Source: Bacillota bacterium
GTDB taxonomy: Bacteria > Bacillota > Clostridia > Lachnospirales > Lachnospiraceae
Reading direction: 5' to 3'
Assembly (NCBI GenBank): GCA_023419655.1
Contig: JAEZXP010000175.1
Location: 1-11,820 of the forward strand
DNA: 11,820 nt
The notes beneath the pieces were generated by a model. It did not search any database. It was not told the origin of the DNA and was given only the letters and a program-made list of their open reading frames with translations. Both the position numbers and the translations under genes were made by a program. Shown here piece by piece: positions 6,044 through 11,820 of this stretch (position 1 is the first letter of the stretch; each line of letters opens with the position of its first letter).

Positions 6044-6736
6044 CTAAGAATAATACTCCTGATACTTTTTATATTTTCTATTATTGTAACCATATTGCTT
6101 ACCTTCATTATCAAATTTGTTAAGTACGGCACCTAATATTTTGCTTTGTGTCCTTTGCAGCTGCAAAATTGAACGCTGGGCAAATTTATAGCTTATGGCA
6201 TTGGCCTCCACTACCAGAACCACTCCGTCACACTGCCTGGCTATAATCGCACTATCAATAACGCTGCCTATCGGGGGCGTATCAATGATAATATAATCAT
6301 ATATCTTTCGAAATATTATCAGCAAGTCCCCAAAATTCTCTCCATCAAGCAGCTCCGCCGGATTAGGAGGAACCGCTCCCGCAAATACCACATCCAGATT
6401 CTCAATATTTGTTCCATATACAATTTCTTCAATTTTATTTAGTCCGGACAGATAATGCGTTAATCCCATCACATGCTGGTCCGGCTTATATCTCCCTATT
6501 ATTACTGACTTTCTTAAATCTGCATCAATAAATACAACTTTTTTATCACATTCGGCCAGGGAACGGGCCAGGTTGAACGAGACATTTGATTTCCCTTCAT
6601 TCGGTATACAGCTTGTGATGCATATTGTCTTTATCTCACTTCCGCAAAATTGAATGTTCGTTCGAAGCGATTTATAAGCTTCATTGACACAGAAGCTTAA
6701 ATTTGATATCTTTTTCAAATTAACAGTATGTAGCAT
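6044..6736 (-). CDS. Bacterial tyrosine kinase, CpsD/CapB type
   Basis: A 230-residue cytoplasmic BY-kinase of the type that autophosphorylates on a C-terminal tyrosine cluster and controls capsule or exopolysaccharide assembly with a membrane modulator (CpsC/CapA/YwqC). Seen here are NEAYKSLRTN (18-27), the oligomerisation motif; Walker A CIPNEGKS (43-50) with Lys49; Walker A' FIDADLRKS (69-77); and Walker B IIIDTPP (149-155). The C-terminal tail has Tyr215, 217, 222, 225, 228 and 229. The Walker A glycine before Glu is Asn. No modulator, phosphatase or glycosyltransferase gene is adjacent, and the gene has its own promoter and terminator, so it looks monocistronic. The ATG has AAAGGAG upstream. 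A MinD/ParA-like ATPase is less likely given the tyrosine tail. Confidence 0.9.
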   Translation of the reverse strand: MLHTVNLKKISNLSFCVNEAYKSLRTNIQFCGSEIKTICITSCIPNEGKSNVSFNLARSLAECDKKVVFIDADLRKSVIIGRYKPDQHVMGLTHYLSGLNKIEEIVYGTNIENLDVVFAGAVPPNPAELLDGENFGDLLIIFRKIYDYIIIDTPPIGSVIDSAIIARQCDGVVLVVEANAISYKFAQRSILQLQRTQSKILGAVLNKFDNEGKQYGYNNRKYKKYQEYYS

Positions 6737-6758
6737 TCGTATACTCCTTTAATTCCGT

Positions 6759-6799
6759 AATTCAACGGTTATTTTACATTTTTTACCTTTAGTTGAATT
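6759..6799 (-). other. Inverted repeat in the kinase mRNA leader
   Basis: AATTCAAC (6759-6766) and GTTGAATT (6792-6799) are perfectly complementary over 8 bp. In the minus-strand transcript the first arm overlaps the -10 region and start point, and the second ends shortly before the AAAGGAG ribosome binding site. It could be an operator half-site pair or a weak 5' stem. Confidence 0.3.
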
Positions 6800-6825
6800 A
6801 TATCTCAGAGGTATTCTGAACGCAA
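6797..6825 (-). promoter_or_regulatory. Promoter of the tyrosine kinase gene
   Basis: TTGCGT (6825-6820) and a perfect TATAAT (6802-6797) are separated by 17 bases on the minus strand. The predicted transcript starts near 6790, leaving a leader of about 55 bases before the ATG at 6736. Confidence 0.75.
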
Positions 6826-6836
6826 GGAACATATGT

Positions 6837-6870
6837 AAAAAAGAAGGACATCTTGTTTACAAGATGTCCT
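6837..6870 (-). terminator. Intrinsic terminator after the small membrane protein gene, possibly bidirectional
   Basis: AGGACATCTTG (6845-6855) and CAAGATGTCCT (6860-6870) pair over 11 bp around a four-base loop. On the minus strand TCTTTTTT follows. On the plus strand CTTTTATTTT follows, so it could stop transcription either way, although no plus-strand gene points into it. It separates the membrane protein gene from the kinase promoter. Confidence 0.88.
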
Positions 6871-6920
6871 CTTTTATTTTATAAGTTTATTATTCTCTAC
6901 TTAAAATGACGCTGAATGAC

Positions 6921-7202
6921 TTAAAACCATATATGAATACAGAACATAATGAACAGAAAAAATATAATCAAAAATATTGTTCCGATTAATAACCCGCCCA
7001 ATGTAGCACTCGCTGTTATTCTTCGAATTTCCTTCTTGCTAAGCTCAGGTACGGGCATCTTACTTTCCTCATATAAAGGCTTAACCGGAATATCCCATCG
7101 CATAACATTATGCGGCTGCATGCCATCAATATTCATATCAGCAATCACCCTGTTGTCATCCTCTTCTTCATTTCTTTTTATATCTCTATCATCTTTCCTC
7201 AT
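6921..7202 (-). CDS. Small tail-anchored membrane protein of unknown function
   Basis: From the chosen start it has 93 residues. The first 60 are hydrophilic and highly charged, with an acidic NEEEDDN stretch, then VIADMNIDGM and WDIPVKPLYEE. A basic KKEIRR precedes a single hydrophobic segment at about 67-90, which nearly reaches the C-terminus. This predicts a cytoplasmic N-terminal region held at the membrane by a C-terminal helix. There is no cleavable signal peptide. I do not recognise a named family; small Clostridia membrane proteins with a DMN(I/V)(D/E)GMP-like phrase seem familiar, but that is memory, not a search. It is monocistronic, with an elaborate hairpin leader upstream and a strong terminator downstream. 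The ATG at 7202 is chosen because GGAGG is five bases upstream; the ATG at 7214 overlaps that site. Confidence 0.72.
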   Translation of the reverse strand: MRKDDRDIKRNEEEDDNRVIADMNIDGMQPHNVMRWDIPVKPLYEESKMPVPELSKKEIRRITASATLGGLLIGTIFLIIFFLFIMFCIHIWF

Positions 7203-7214
7203 ATTTTCCTCCAT
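7199..7214 (-). repeat. 16-bp inverted repeat, arm 1
   Basis: The minus strand reads ATGGAGGAAAATATGA here and the plus strand reads exactly the same at 7391-7406. The arm covers the Shine-Dalgarno and start codon of the small membrane protein gene. Together the arms flank 176 bases of hairpin-rich DNA. Confidence 0.6.
7208..7212 (-). promoter_or_regulatory. Shine-Dalgarno that fixes the start of the small membrane protein
   Basis: GGAGG with five bases before the ATG at 7202-7200. An in-frame ATG at 7214 runs straight into this site and has only hairpin sequence upstream, so it is not the likely start. Confidence 0.7.
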
Positions 7215-7217
7215 CCC

Positions 7218-7296
7218 TGCGCATGTTTTAATGGCTCGCTTGCGAGACTATGCGCATACCAAAGTTTGTGCCGAGGATTACGCAGGCACAAAACTT
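7218..7296 (-). other. Nested hairpin element in the leader of the small membrane protein gene
   Basis: On the minus strand, three structures occur in order. A hairpin with arms 7296-7285 and 7272-7262 has about 11 bp, one bulge and a 12-base loop. A perfect CTCGCAAGCGAG hairpin (7246-7235) is enclosed by a 7-bp outer stem, TGCGCAT (7256-7250) with ATGCGCA (7224-7218). CCTGCG, running from the first hairpin's arm into its loop (7286-7281), can also pair with CGCAGG (7221-7216) next to the Shine-Dalgarno, giving a rival fold. It may be a structured mRNA leader or a dispersed palindromic repeat of Lachnospiraceae. I cannot match it to a named riboswitch. Confidence 0.5.
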
Positions 7297-7298
7297 AT

Positions 7299-7327
7299 AA
7301 GGTTGAAAGTGTTTCTCTTTCAACCTT
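7299..7327 (-). terminator. Probable terminator of the opp operon
   Basis: AAGGTTGAAAG (7299-7309) and CTTTCAACCTT (7317-7327) form a perfect 11-bp stem with a 7-base loop, 100 bases after the oppF stop. On the minus strand it is followed by ATAAGTTTTG, a short and imperfect T tract, so termination may be partial. Leakage would carry transcription into the hairpin element and the small membrane protein gene. Confidence 0.6.
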
Positions 7328-7390
7328 TATCCTTTCAATCTATCAAAGCTGCATCAAAAATACATGCATACAGACATAAGTATCACCGGA

Positions 7391-7406
7391 ATGGAGGAAA
7401 ATATGA
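7391..7406 (+). repeat. 16-bp inverted repeat, arm 2
   Basis: Perfect inverted copy of 7199-7214. On the plus strand it forms a good Shine-Dalgarno and ATG in front of an 11-codon frame. Confidence 0.6.
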
Positions 7407-7438
7407 CAAGCTATAAAGCCTTCCAATTAATCATATAA
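7403..7438 (+). other. Candidate 11-codon plus-strand frame with a strong ribosome binding site
   Basis: GGAGG, five bases and then ATG open a frame reading MTSYKAFQLII before TAA. It overlaps the 3' end of oppF on the opposite strand. The opening resembles the start of small holin-like type I toxin peptides (MT.YEA..L.I), but it stops before the hydrophobic core would be complete. It may be a decayed remnant, or simply the result of the inverted repeat carrying a ribosome binding site. No promoter is clear. Not called as a gene. Confidence 0.2.
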
Positions 7439-8425
7439 ATGACAGGCTACAAAATGGTCTTTCTCCATCTCCTTCATTTCAGGTACGACCGTCTTACATA
7501 TCTCCATGCAATGGCTGCATCTTGTATGAAACTTACAGCCCTGCGGAGGATTTGCAGGTGATGGAATATTCCCCTCCAGGATAATTCTGTTCATTTTTAC
7601 ATCAGGGTCCGGAGCAGGAACCGCACTTAATAGTGCCTGTGTATATGGATGCAGCGGATTTCTAAAGATATCTTCCTTATTGCCATATTCGACCATGCTT
7701 CCCAGATACATTACACCAACGGTATCGGATATATGCTCAACAACGGACAAATCATGGGAAATAAACAAATAGGTAAGATTTCTCTCCTCCTGCAAATCCT
7801 TAAGCAGATTAATAATCTGTGCCTGAATAGACACATCAAGGGCTGATACCGGCTCATCACATACGATGAATTCGGGATTAACGGCCAGTGACCTTGCAAT
7901 ACATATTCTCTGTCTCTGTCCGCCGGAAAATTCATGGGGATAACGGTCCTTGTGGTAGGACTGTAATCCACATGCAGCCATGATTCCATCCAGATAATCT
8001 TCATATTCATTCCTGGGTACCAGATTATGCTCCTTAACCGCTTCTCCGATAATTTCACCAACAGGAAGTCTGGGTGAAAGACTTGAATAAGGGTCCTGAA
8101 AAATTATCTGCATGTTGGTACGAAGCTCTCTTAATTCACTTCTATTTAGACCAAATACTTCCTTACCGTGGAATAAAACACTGCCATCTGTCTTATCAAT
8201 CAGTCTTAATATTGTTCTTCCTACCGTGGATTTTCCGCAGCCGGATTCCCCTACCAAGCCCATTGTAGTACCACGCTTTATTTTAAAGCTAATTCCATCT
8301 ACCGCTTTTACCTCACCCTTTTGCTTAGAGAACACGCCTGATTTAATCGGGAAATATTTTTTTAAATCCTTGACTTCAAGAATAATATCGTCCGAATCCC
8401 GATTCGTTATAGTCTTATCTTTCAT
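7427..8425 (-). CDS. oppF: Oligopeptide/dipeptide ABC transporter ATPase, OppF type
   Basis: A 332-residue cytoplasmic ATPase that powers peptide import with OppD on the OppB-OppC pore. Visible are Walker A GESGCGKST (59-67), Q-loop Gln110 in IIFQDPYSSLSPR, signature EFSGGQRQR (165-173), Walker B FIVCDE (186-191) and H-loop His224. The tail has the peptide-transporter extension NPLHPYTQALLSAVP (256-270) followed by Cys297, 303, 306, 310 and 328, the cysteine cluster typical of OppD/OppF C-terminal domains. The ORF overlaps the oppD end by 11 bases, indicating translational coupling. It is the last gene of the operon, and a hairpin terminator follows 100 bases on. Nickel or other peptide-like substrates cannot be ruled out without the binding protein. 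Confidence 0.92.
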   Translation of the reverse strand: MKDKTITNRDSDDIILEVKDLKKYFPIKSGVFSKQKGEVKAVDGISFKIKRGTTMGLVGESGCGKSTVGRTILRLIDKTDGSVLFHGKEVFGLNRSELRELRTNMQIIFQDPYSSLSPRLPVGEIIGEAVKEHNLVPRNEYEDYLDGIMAACGLQSYHKDRYPHEFSGGQRQRICIARSLAVNPEFIVCDEPVSALDVSIQAQIINLLKDLQEERNLTYLFISHDLSVVEHISDTVGVMYLGSMVEYGNKEDIFRNPLHPYTQALLSAVPAPDPDVKMNRIILEGNIPSPANPPQGCKFHTRCSHCMEICKTVVPEMKEMEKDHFVACHLYD

Positions 8426-9584
8426 TCTCTAACTCTCCTTCCTTATCATGATACAAATAACAGGAAACTGCATGGGTGGGTGTAAGATAAATTTCATCCG
8501 GATACCTTGTTTTACATATATCCATTCTTCTCTCACAGCGGTCATAAAAATAACAATAGTTAGGCATATCAATCGGATTCGGAACCTTACCCGGAATACT
8601 ATACAGGCGGTCAACCTTCTTTCCTACTGCTGGCTTACTGTTCATTAATCCTATCGTATAGGGATGGCTCGGGTTCTTAAATATCTCATTCGCCGTTCCT
8701 CTCTCCACTATTCTGCCCGCATACATAACGACGACATAGTCCGCCATCTCTGCAATTACACCCAGGTCATGGGTAATTAACATAATGCTGCTGTTAATCT
8801 TGTCTTTCAGATTTCTAAGCAACTCCAGAATCTGCGCCTGTATCGTAACATCCAATGCTGTTGTAGGCTCATCTGCAATGATTAATCTGGGATTACATGC
8901 CAAACCCATCGCTATCATAACACGCTGTCTCATACCGCCGGACAGCTCATGGGGATACATTTTATAGACACCTTCGCTATTGGCAATCCCTACCATCTCC
9001 AGCATCTCGATAGAACGAGCCTTCACGTCATCCTTTGACATGTTATCATTATGAAGCTCGATAACCTCATCCAATTGAACACCGATTCTAAATACAGGAT
9101 TTAAGCTGGTCATCGGCTCCTGGAATATCATGGATACCATGTTGCCTCTTAACTTCTGCATCTCAGATGTAGGTGTCTTCGCCACATTATAGACTTCTTT
9201 ACCGGTATTAAAGCGAATCTCACCGTCCACAATCTGCCCCTGCGGCCTTTGCACCAGCTGCATGAGAGACAAACTGGTAACAGACTTACCACAGCCTGAT
9301 TCTCCTACCACTCCAACCGTTTTTCCCTGCGGGATATCAAAGGATACGCCGTCAACTGATTTAACCGTTCCCACATCTGTAAAGAAGTAGGTATGCAGGT
9401 TATCAAATTCCACTACATTGTTAGGGTCTTTCATCTGAGTGATATATTCCTCTTTGGGAACATGTCTGCGGTTTCTTTGTTTCTCTATTTCATTTGTTAT
9501 CCTTCTATTCTCCTTGGAAATTCTTCGGGATTCCCTAGCAGAGATATAATTTGCATTATTTGCTTTTTTACTTTTAAAAGCCAC
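8415..9584 (-). CDS. oppD: Oligopeptide/dipeptide ABC transporter ATPase, OppD type, with basic N-terminal extension
   Basis: The second ATPase of the transporter, 389 residues. Walker A is GESGCGKS (94-101), Q-loop Gln155 in MIFQEPMTSLNP, signature HELSGGMRQR (212-221), Walker B LIIADE (234-239) and H-loop His272. The C-terminal peptide-transporter domain has NPSHPYTIGLM (304-314) and Cys344, 350, 357 and 375. The usual OppD begins near the VVEFDNLHTYFF segment; here about 55 extra, highly charged residues rich in Arg and Lys come first. The start is GTG, with GGTGAG upstream, 10 bases after the oppC stop. Two internal methionines exist, one at 51 (MKDPNNVVEF), so a shorter product is possible, but the good upstream site and unbroken frame favour the long form. 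Confidence 0.9.
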   Translation of the reverse strand: MAFKSKKANNANYISARESRRISKENRRITNEIEKQRNRRHVPKEEYITQMKDPNNVVEFDNLHTYFFTDVGTVKSVDGVSFDIPQGKTVGVVGESGCGKSVTSLSLMQLVQRPQGQIVDGEIRFNTGKEVYNVAKTPTSEMQKLRGNMVSMIFQEPMTSLNPVFRIGVQLDEVIELHNDNMSKDDVKARSIEMLEMVGIANSEGVYKMYPHELSGGMRQRVMIAMGLACNPRLIIADEPTTALDVTIQAQILELLRNLKDKINSSIMLITHDLGVIAEMADYVVVMYAGRIVERGTANEIFKNPSHPYTIGLMNSKPAVGKKVDRLYSIPGKVPNPIDMPNYCYFYDRCERRMDICKTRYPDEIYLTPTHAVSCYLYHDKEGELENER

Positions 9585-9594
9585 TTTATCTCAC

Positions 9595-11337
9595 CTACCT
9601 CTTCATCTTAGGGTCAAACGCATCACGCAGTCCGTCACCTACAAAGTTAAATCCTAATACGGTGATTAATATTAATAATCCTGCCGGAATCCATACAAAC
9701 CAGAAATTCGTCATAACATAGATATTATTTACCGCATTGATGATATTACCCCATGACGCAAACGGGAACTTTACGCCAAGTCCTAAGTAGCTTAGGGTTG
9801 CCTCTGTCAGAATAATACCTCCCAGATTCATTGTAGCGATAACGGTGAGCTGGGGAATAACATTCGGAACCAGATGCTTAAATATTCTTCTGTTAACCCT
9901 GATACCCAATGCTTCCGTTGCTACCATGAATTCCTGCTCCCTCAGGGAGAGAATCTGTCCGCGAACCATTCTCGCAATACCCGGCCATCCAAGTAAAGCC
10001 AATATAATCATAAGCATGAATATACGAAGCTGCGGGTCTATCTTTAAAAAGTCCATGACTGAACCAATGATAATATATAACGGCATGGACGGTATACAGT
10101 ACACGATGTCTACAATACGCATAATCAAATTGTCAACCCAGCCGCCAAAGTAGCCGGCTATACCACCCAGAATAACTCCGATAAGGGTCTCGATGATAAC
10201 AACTACAAAGCCTATCATCAACGATATTCTTCCGCCGTACATCAAACGGGTAAGGATATCCATGCCATTGCCATCTGTACCAAGCGGGTGTTTCTTTGAA
10301 GGCGCTTCGTATACATTAATCAGTTCCGTCTCCGTATTTCTTCTTATTGTATATTGATTGTTTTTGCGAAGAATGTTATATTCTATCTCTTCACCATTTT
10401 TATCCGGAAAAACAAAGCTTGTATCTCCATTATCGATTGCCTCAAGAACGGCCTCTTTATAATCTATAGTAAGGAACTCATTGCCAACAGTATTTATACT
10501 GACATTGGACACGAGAGCATAATCAATCTTACTGCCTCCGTCAACCAAATAAAACACTGCTGAATTATCCTCTTCATCCAAATCCATTTCATATTTAACG
10601 CCACTAACTTCAAAAACCGGTGTTTTTTCATTCATGGCCTTCTGTGCAGCATAGCGGAAACCAAAGTCCAGAACCGTATCCGGCGAATAAGCATTGAATA
10701 TCATCTTCGTTACCATGCTAATCTCTTTCGCTCTGGCAACCGCCTGATTCTTTCCACTCTGAATAATGTAATACGTTACACCTTCCAGCTCAAAGCTACT
10801 TTCTCCTGCATTGGCTGCTGCCATATATTCTGCTTCCAGATTTTTTGGGATTGCCTCCCCGGCAACAGGCGTAAATCTGCTAATTCCTTTTAAACTTGCT
10901 ACCGATGCAACTTCCTGAAATTGCACGATACGGTAAAAGTCTTCTCCTTCTTTGATCAAGGAATAGGTTACATCCTTGGATACAAAGCTGTCTTCTTCTC
11001 TATTAATAGCAAGGATTAACTGCGCTTTTGCTACAGACGGAAACACCTCTCCTTCTGCATCTATATATTGGAAGTCCGTGTTTACTCCGGCTCCCGCATA
11101 ATCCTTTTCAACGATATCATATATTTTAAAAACCTGTGTCTCCCCATAAGGAGCCAGTATGCCTCCTACAAATGAGAACACGAACATTGTTACCAATATA
11201 ACAAGTCCAATAACCGCAAGGCGGTTTCTTAAAAACCTTTTTGTCACCAGCATTCCCGGTGAAAGCACCCGAACTCTCTGCTCATCATCCAACGCTACGG
11301 AGGTGCTAACATGCTTACTTTTATCATTCTTAGTCAT
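9595..11337 (-). CDS. oppC: Peptide ABC transporter permease, OppC type, with large repeat-bearing extracellular insert
   Basis: A 580-residue permease against about 300 for ordinary OppC. Numbers here count from the GTG at 11346, three residues before the chosen ATG. Helix 1 is at about 42-64 after a cytoplasmic RFLRNRLAVIG. The normal OppC core resumes at HPLGTDGNGMDILTRLMYGG (353-372), with five more helices and the EAA loop EALGIRVNRRIFKHLVPNVIP-like segment at 478-498, which docks on the ATPases. Between lie about 285 residues predicted outside the cell, made of four diverged repeats near 105-147, 171-212, 231-283 and 296-345. Each has a helix, a SF or VF strand, a GV.Y-like strand and a further strand. 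Length and frame are continuous, so it is not a frameshift fusion. The start at 11337 is set by AAGGAGG eight bases upstream, overlapping the oppB stop. Confidence 0.9.
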   Translation of the reverse strand: MTKNDKSKHVSTSVALDDEQRVRVLSPGMLVTKRFLRNRLAVIGLVILVTMFVFSFVGGILAPYGETQVFKIYDIVEKDYAGAGVNTDFQYIDAEGEVFPSVAKAQLILAINREEDSFVSKDVTYSLIKEGEDFYRIVQFQEVASVASLKGISRFTPVAGEAIPKNLEAEYMAAANAGESSFELEGVTYYIIQSGKNQAVARAKEISMVTKMIFNAYSPDTVLDFGFRYAAQKAMNEKTPVFEVSGVKYEMDLDEEDNSAVFYLVDGGSKIDYALVSNVSINTVGNEFLTIDYKEAVLEAIDNGDTSFVFPDKNGEEIEYNILRKNNQYTIRRNTETELINVYEAPSKKHPLGTDGNGMDILTRLMYGGRISLMIGFVVVIIETLIGVILGGIAGYFGGWVDNLIMRIVDIVYCIPSMPLYIIIGSVMDFLKIDPQLRIFMLMIILALLGWPGIARMVRGQILSLREQEFMVATEALGIRVNRRIFKHLVPNVIPQLTVIATMNLGGIILTEATLSYLGLGVKFPFASWGNIINAVNNIYVMTNFWFVWIPAGLLILITVLGFNFVGDGLRDAFDPKMKR

Positions 11338-11345
11338 CTCGTACA

Positions 11346-11352
11346 CCTCCTT
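11346..11352 (-). promoter_or_regulatory. Shine-Dalgarno that fixes the oppC start
   Basis: AAGGAGG, eight bases before the ATG at 11337-11335. The in-frame GTG at 11346-11344 overlaps this site and cannot use it. The site overlaps the oppB stop codon, so the two genes are probably translationally coupled. Confidence 0.75.
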
Positions 11353-11820
11353 AGTTTACTCTGACTCTTGGATCAACGACCGCATACAAAATATCAGCTA
11401 TCAGGTTGCCAAGTAGGGTGAGTATAGCCATAAATACCATGTAGAACATTGAAAAAGGAATATCTCCCGTCGTCATCGCCTGATAGGATGTGTAGCCGAT
11501 TCCTTCAATCTGGAACAGGGTCTCCGTAATCATGGCCCCTGCAAACAAGCCCGGAAGAGAGCCTCCGATAATCGTAACGATAGGAATTAAGGTGTTTCGA
11601 AATGCGTGGTAATTAATTACCCGCTTTTCAGAAAGCCCCTTTGCCCTGGCAGTCCTTATATAATCTGAATTCAAAACCTCCAGCATGTTGGTTCTGGTAT
11701 AACGCATCAATGAACCTACACTTACTATCGTCAATGTAATTACGGGTAATACAAAATGGTGTGCCCTGTCCAAAAATTTGCCAAACGGACTCAATTGCTC
11801 ATGCATACGCCCAATCATGC
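11351..11820 (-). CDS. oppB: Peptide ABC transporter permease, OppB type (C-terminal part)
   Basis: The window holds the last 155 or so residues; the N-terminus is beyond the right edge. The segment begins in the region before a membrane helix (HHFVLPVITLTIVSVGSLMR), then TRTNMLEVLNSDYIRTARAKGLSE, the EAA-type ATPase-docking loop in which ARAKG is diagnostic for OppB/DppB. After that come FRNTLIPIVTIIGG, a FAGAMITETLFQIEGIGY helix typical of the family, and the final helix ending YAVVDPRVRVN, the standard OppB terminus. It forms the transmembrane channel with OppC. The substrate-binding protein OppA, often encoded next to these genes, is not in the window. Confidence 0.92.
   Translation of the reverse strand, partial: MIGRMHEQLSPFGKFLDRAHHFVLPVITLTIVSVGSLMRYTRTNMLEVLNSDYIRTARAKGLSEKRVINYHAFRNTLIPIVTIIGGSLPGLFAGAMITETLFQIEGIGYTSYQAMTTGDIPFSMFYMVFMAILTLLGNLIADILYAVVDPRVRVN

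Noticed and set aside
7218..7327. tRNA, known riboswitch or CRISPR repeat in the hairpin region
   Set aside because: There is no cloverleaf or TTC loop signal, no riboswitch core that I recognise, and no regularly spaced direct repeats with spacers.
6949..7416. A 155-codon plus-strand frame across the small membrane protein and its leader
   Set aside because: It is mostly the reverse complement of a minus-strand gene with a good ribosome binding site and terminator, and it runs through hairpins; no domain is recognisable.
9595..11337. OppC as a frameshift fusion or misassembly of two genes
   Set aside because: The frame is continuous, the insert lies between helix 1 and HPLGTD where OppC has a loop, and its repeats are internally consistent, so it reads as a genuine insertion domain.

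Overview
The window looks like a low-to-mid GC Firmicute chromosome, most probably a gut-type Lachnospiraceae (Clostridium cluster XIVa). The reasons are the AT-rich intergenic DNA, strong AGGAGG-type ribosome binding sites, consensus sigma-A promoters, and the set of intracellular mannan enzymes under a LacI regulator. The genus is inference. Every gene supported here lies on the minus strand, so transcription runs from right to left.

Right to left. (1) 11820-7427: an oligopeptide/dipeptide ABC transporter operon, oppB (cut by the window edge)-oppC-oppD-oppF, with overlaps or short gaps. OppC is about twice the usual length because a large extracytoplasmic insert with four diverged repeats lies between its first membrane helix and its permease core. 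No substrate-binding protein is in the window. (2) 7426-6921: a structured intergenic element of nested hairpins, flanked by a perfect 16-bp inverted repeat, leading into a small tail-anchored membrane protein and its terminator. (3) 6825-6003: a stand-alone bacterial tyrosine kinase (CpsD/CapB type) with its own promoter and terminator. (4) 6013-4995: manA, mannose-6-phosphate isomerase, whose -35 box overlaps the kinase terminator. (5) 4966-182: a mannan-use cassette: LacI-type regulator, SGNH acetylesterase (CE17-like), GH27 alpha-galactosidase, a 66-residue four-cysteine protein and a GH113 beta-mannanase. (6) 122-1: the left end of an IS3-like insertion sequence that runs off the window, with its transposase Shine-Dalgarno buried in a hairpin.

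Working model: acetylated galacto-mannooligosaccharides enter the cell through a transporter outside the window. They are deacetylated (SGNH), stripped of alpha-galactose (GH27) and cut along the mannose backbone (GH113). None of these enzymes has a signal peptide. Mannose-6-phosphate made downstream would enter glycolysis through ManA, which can also feed GDP-mannose for surface polysaccharide, the process the neighbouring tyrosine kinase is usually tied to. The LacI gene is first in the cassette, so it probably regulates itself.

The parts least explained by known families are the repeat-bearing OppC insert, the hairpin element with its flanking inverted repeat at 7199-7406, and the four-cysteine small protein inside the mannan operon. 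No CRISPR array, rRNA, tRNA or phage gene was seen, and no gene-free stretch exceeds 300 bases.
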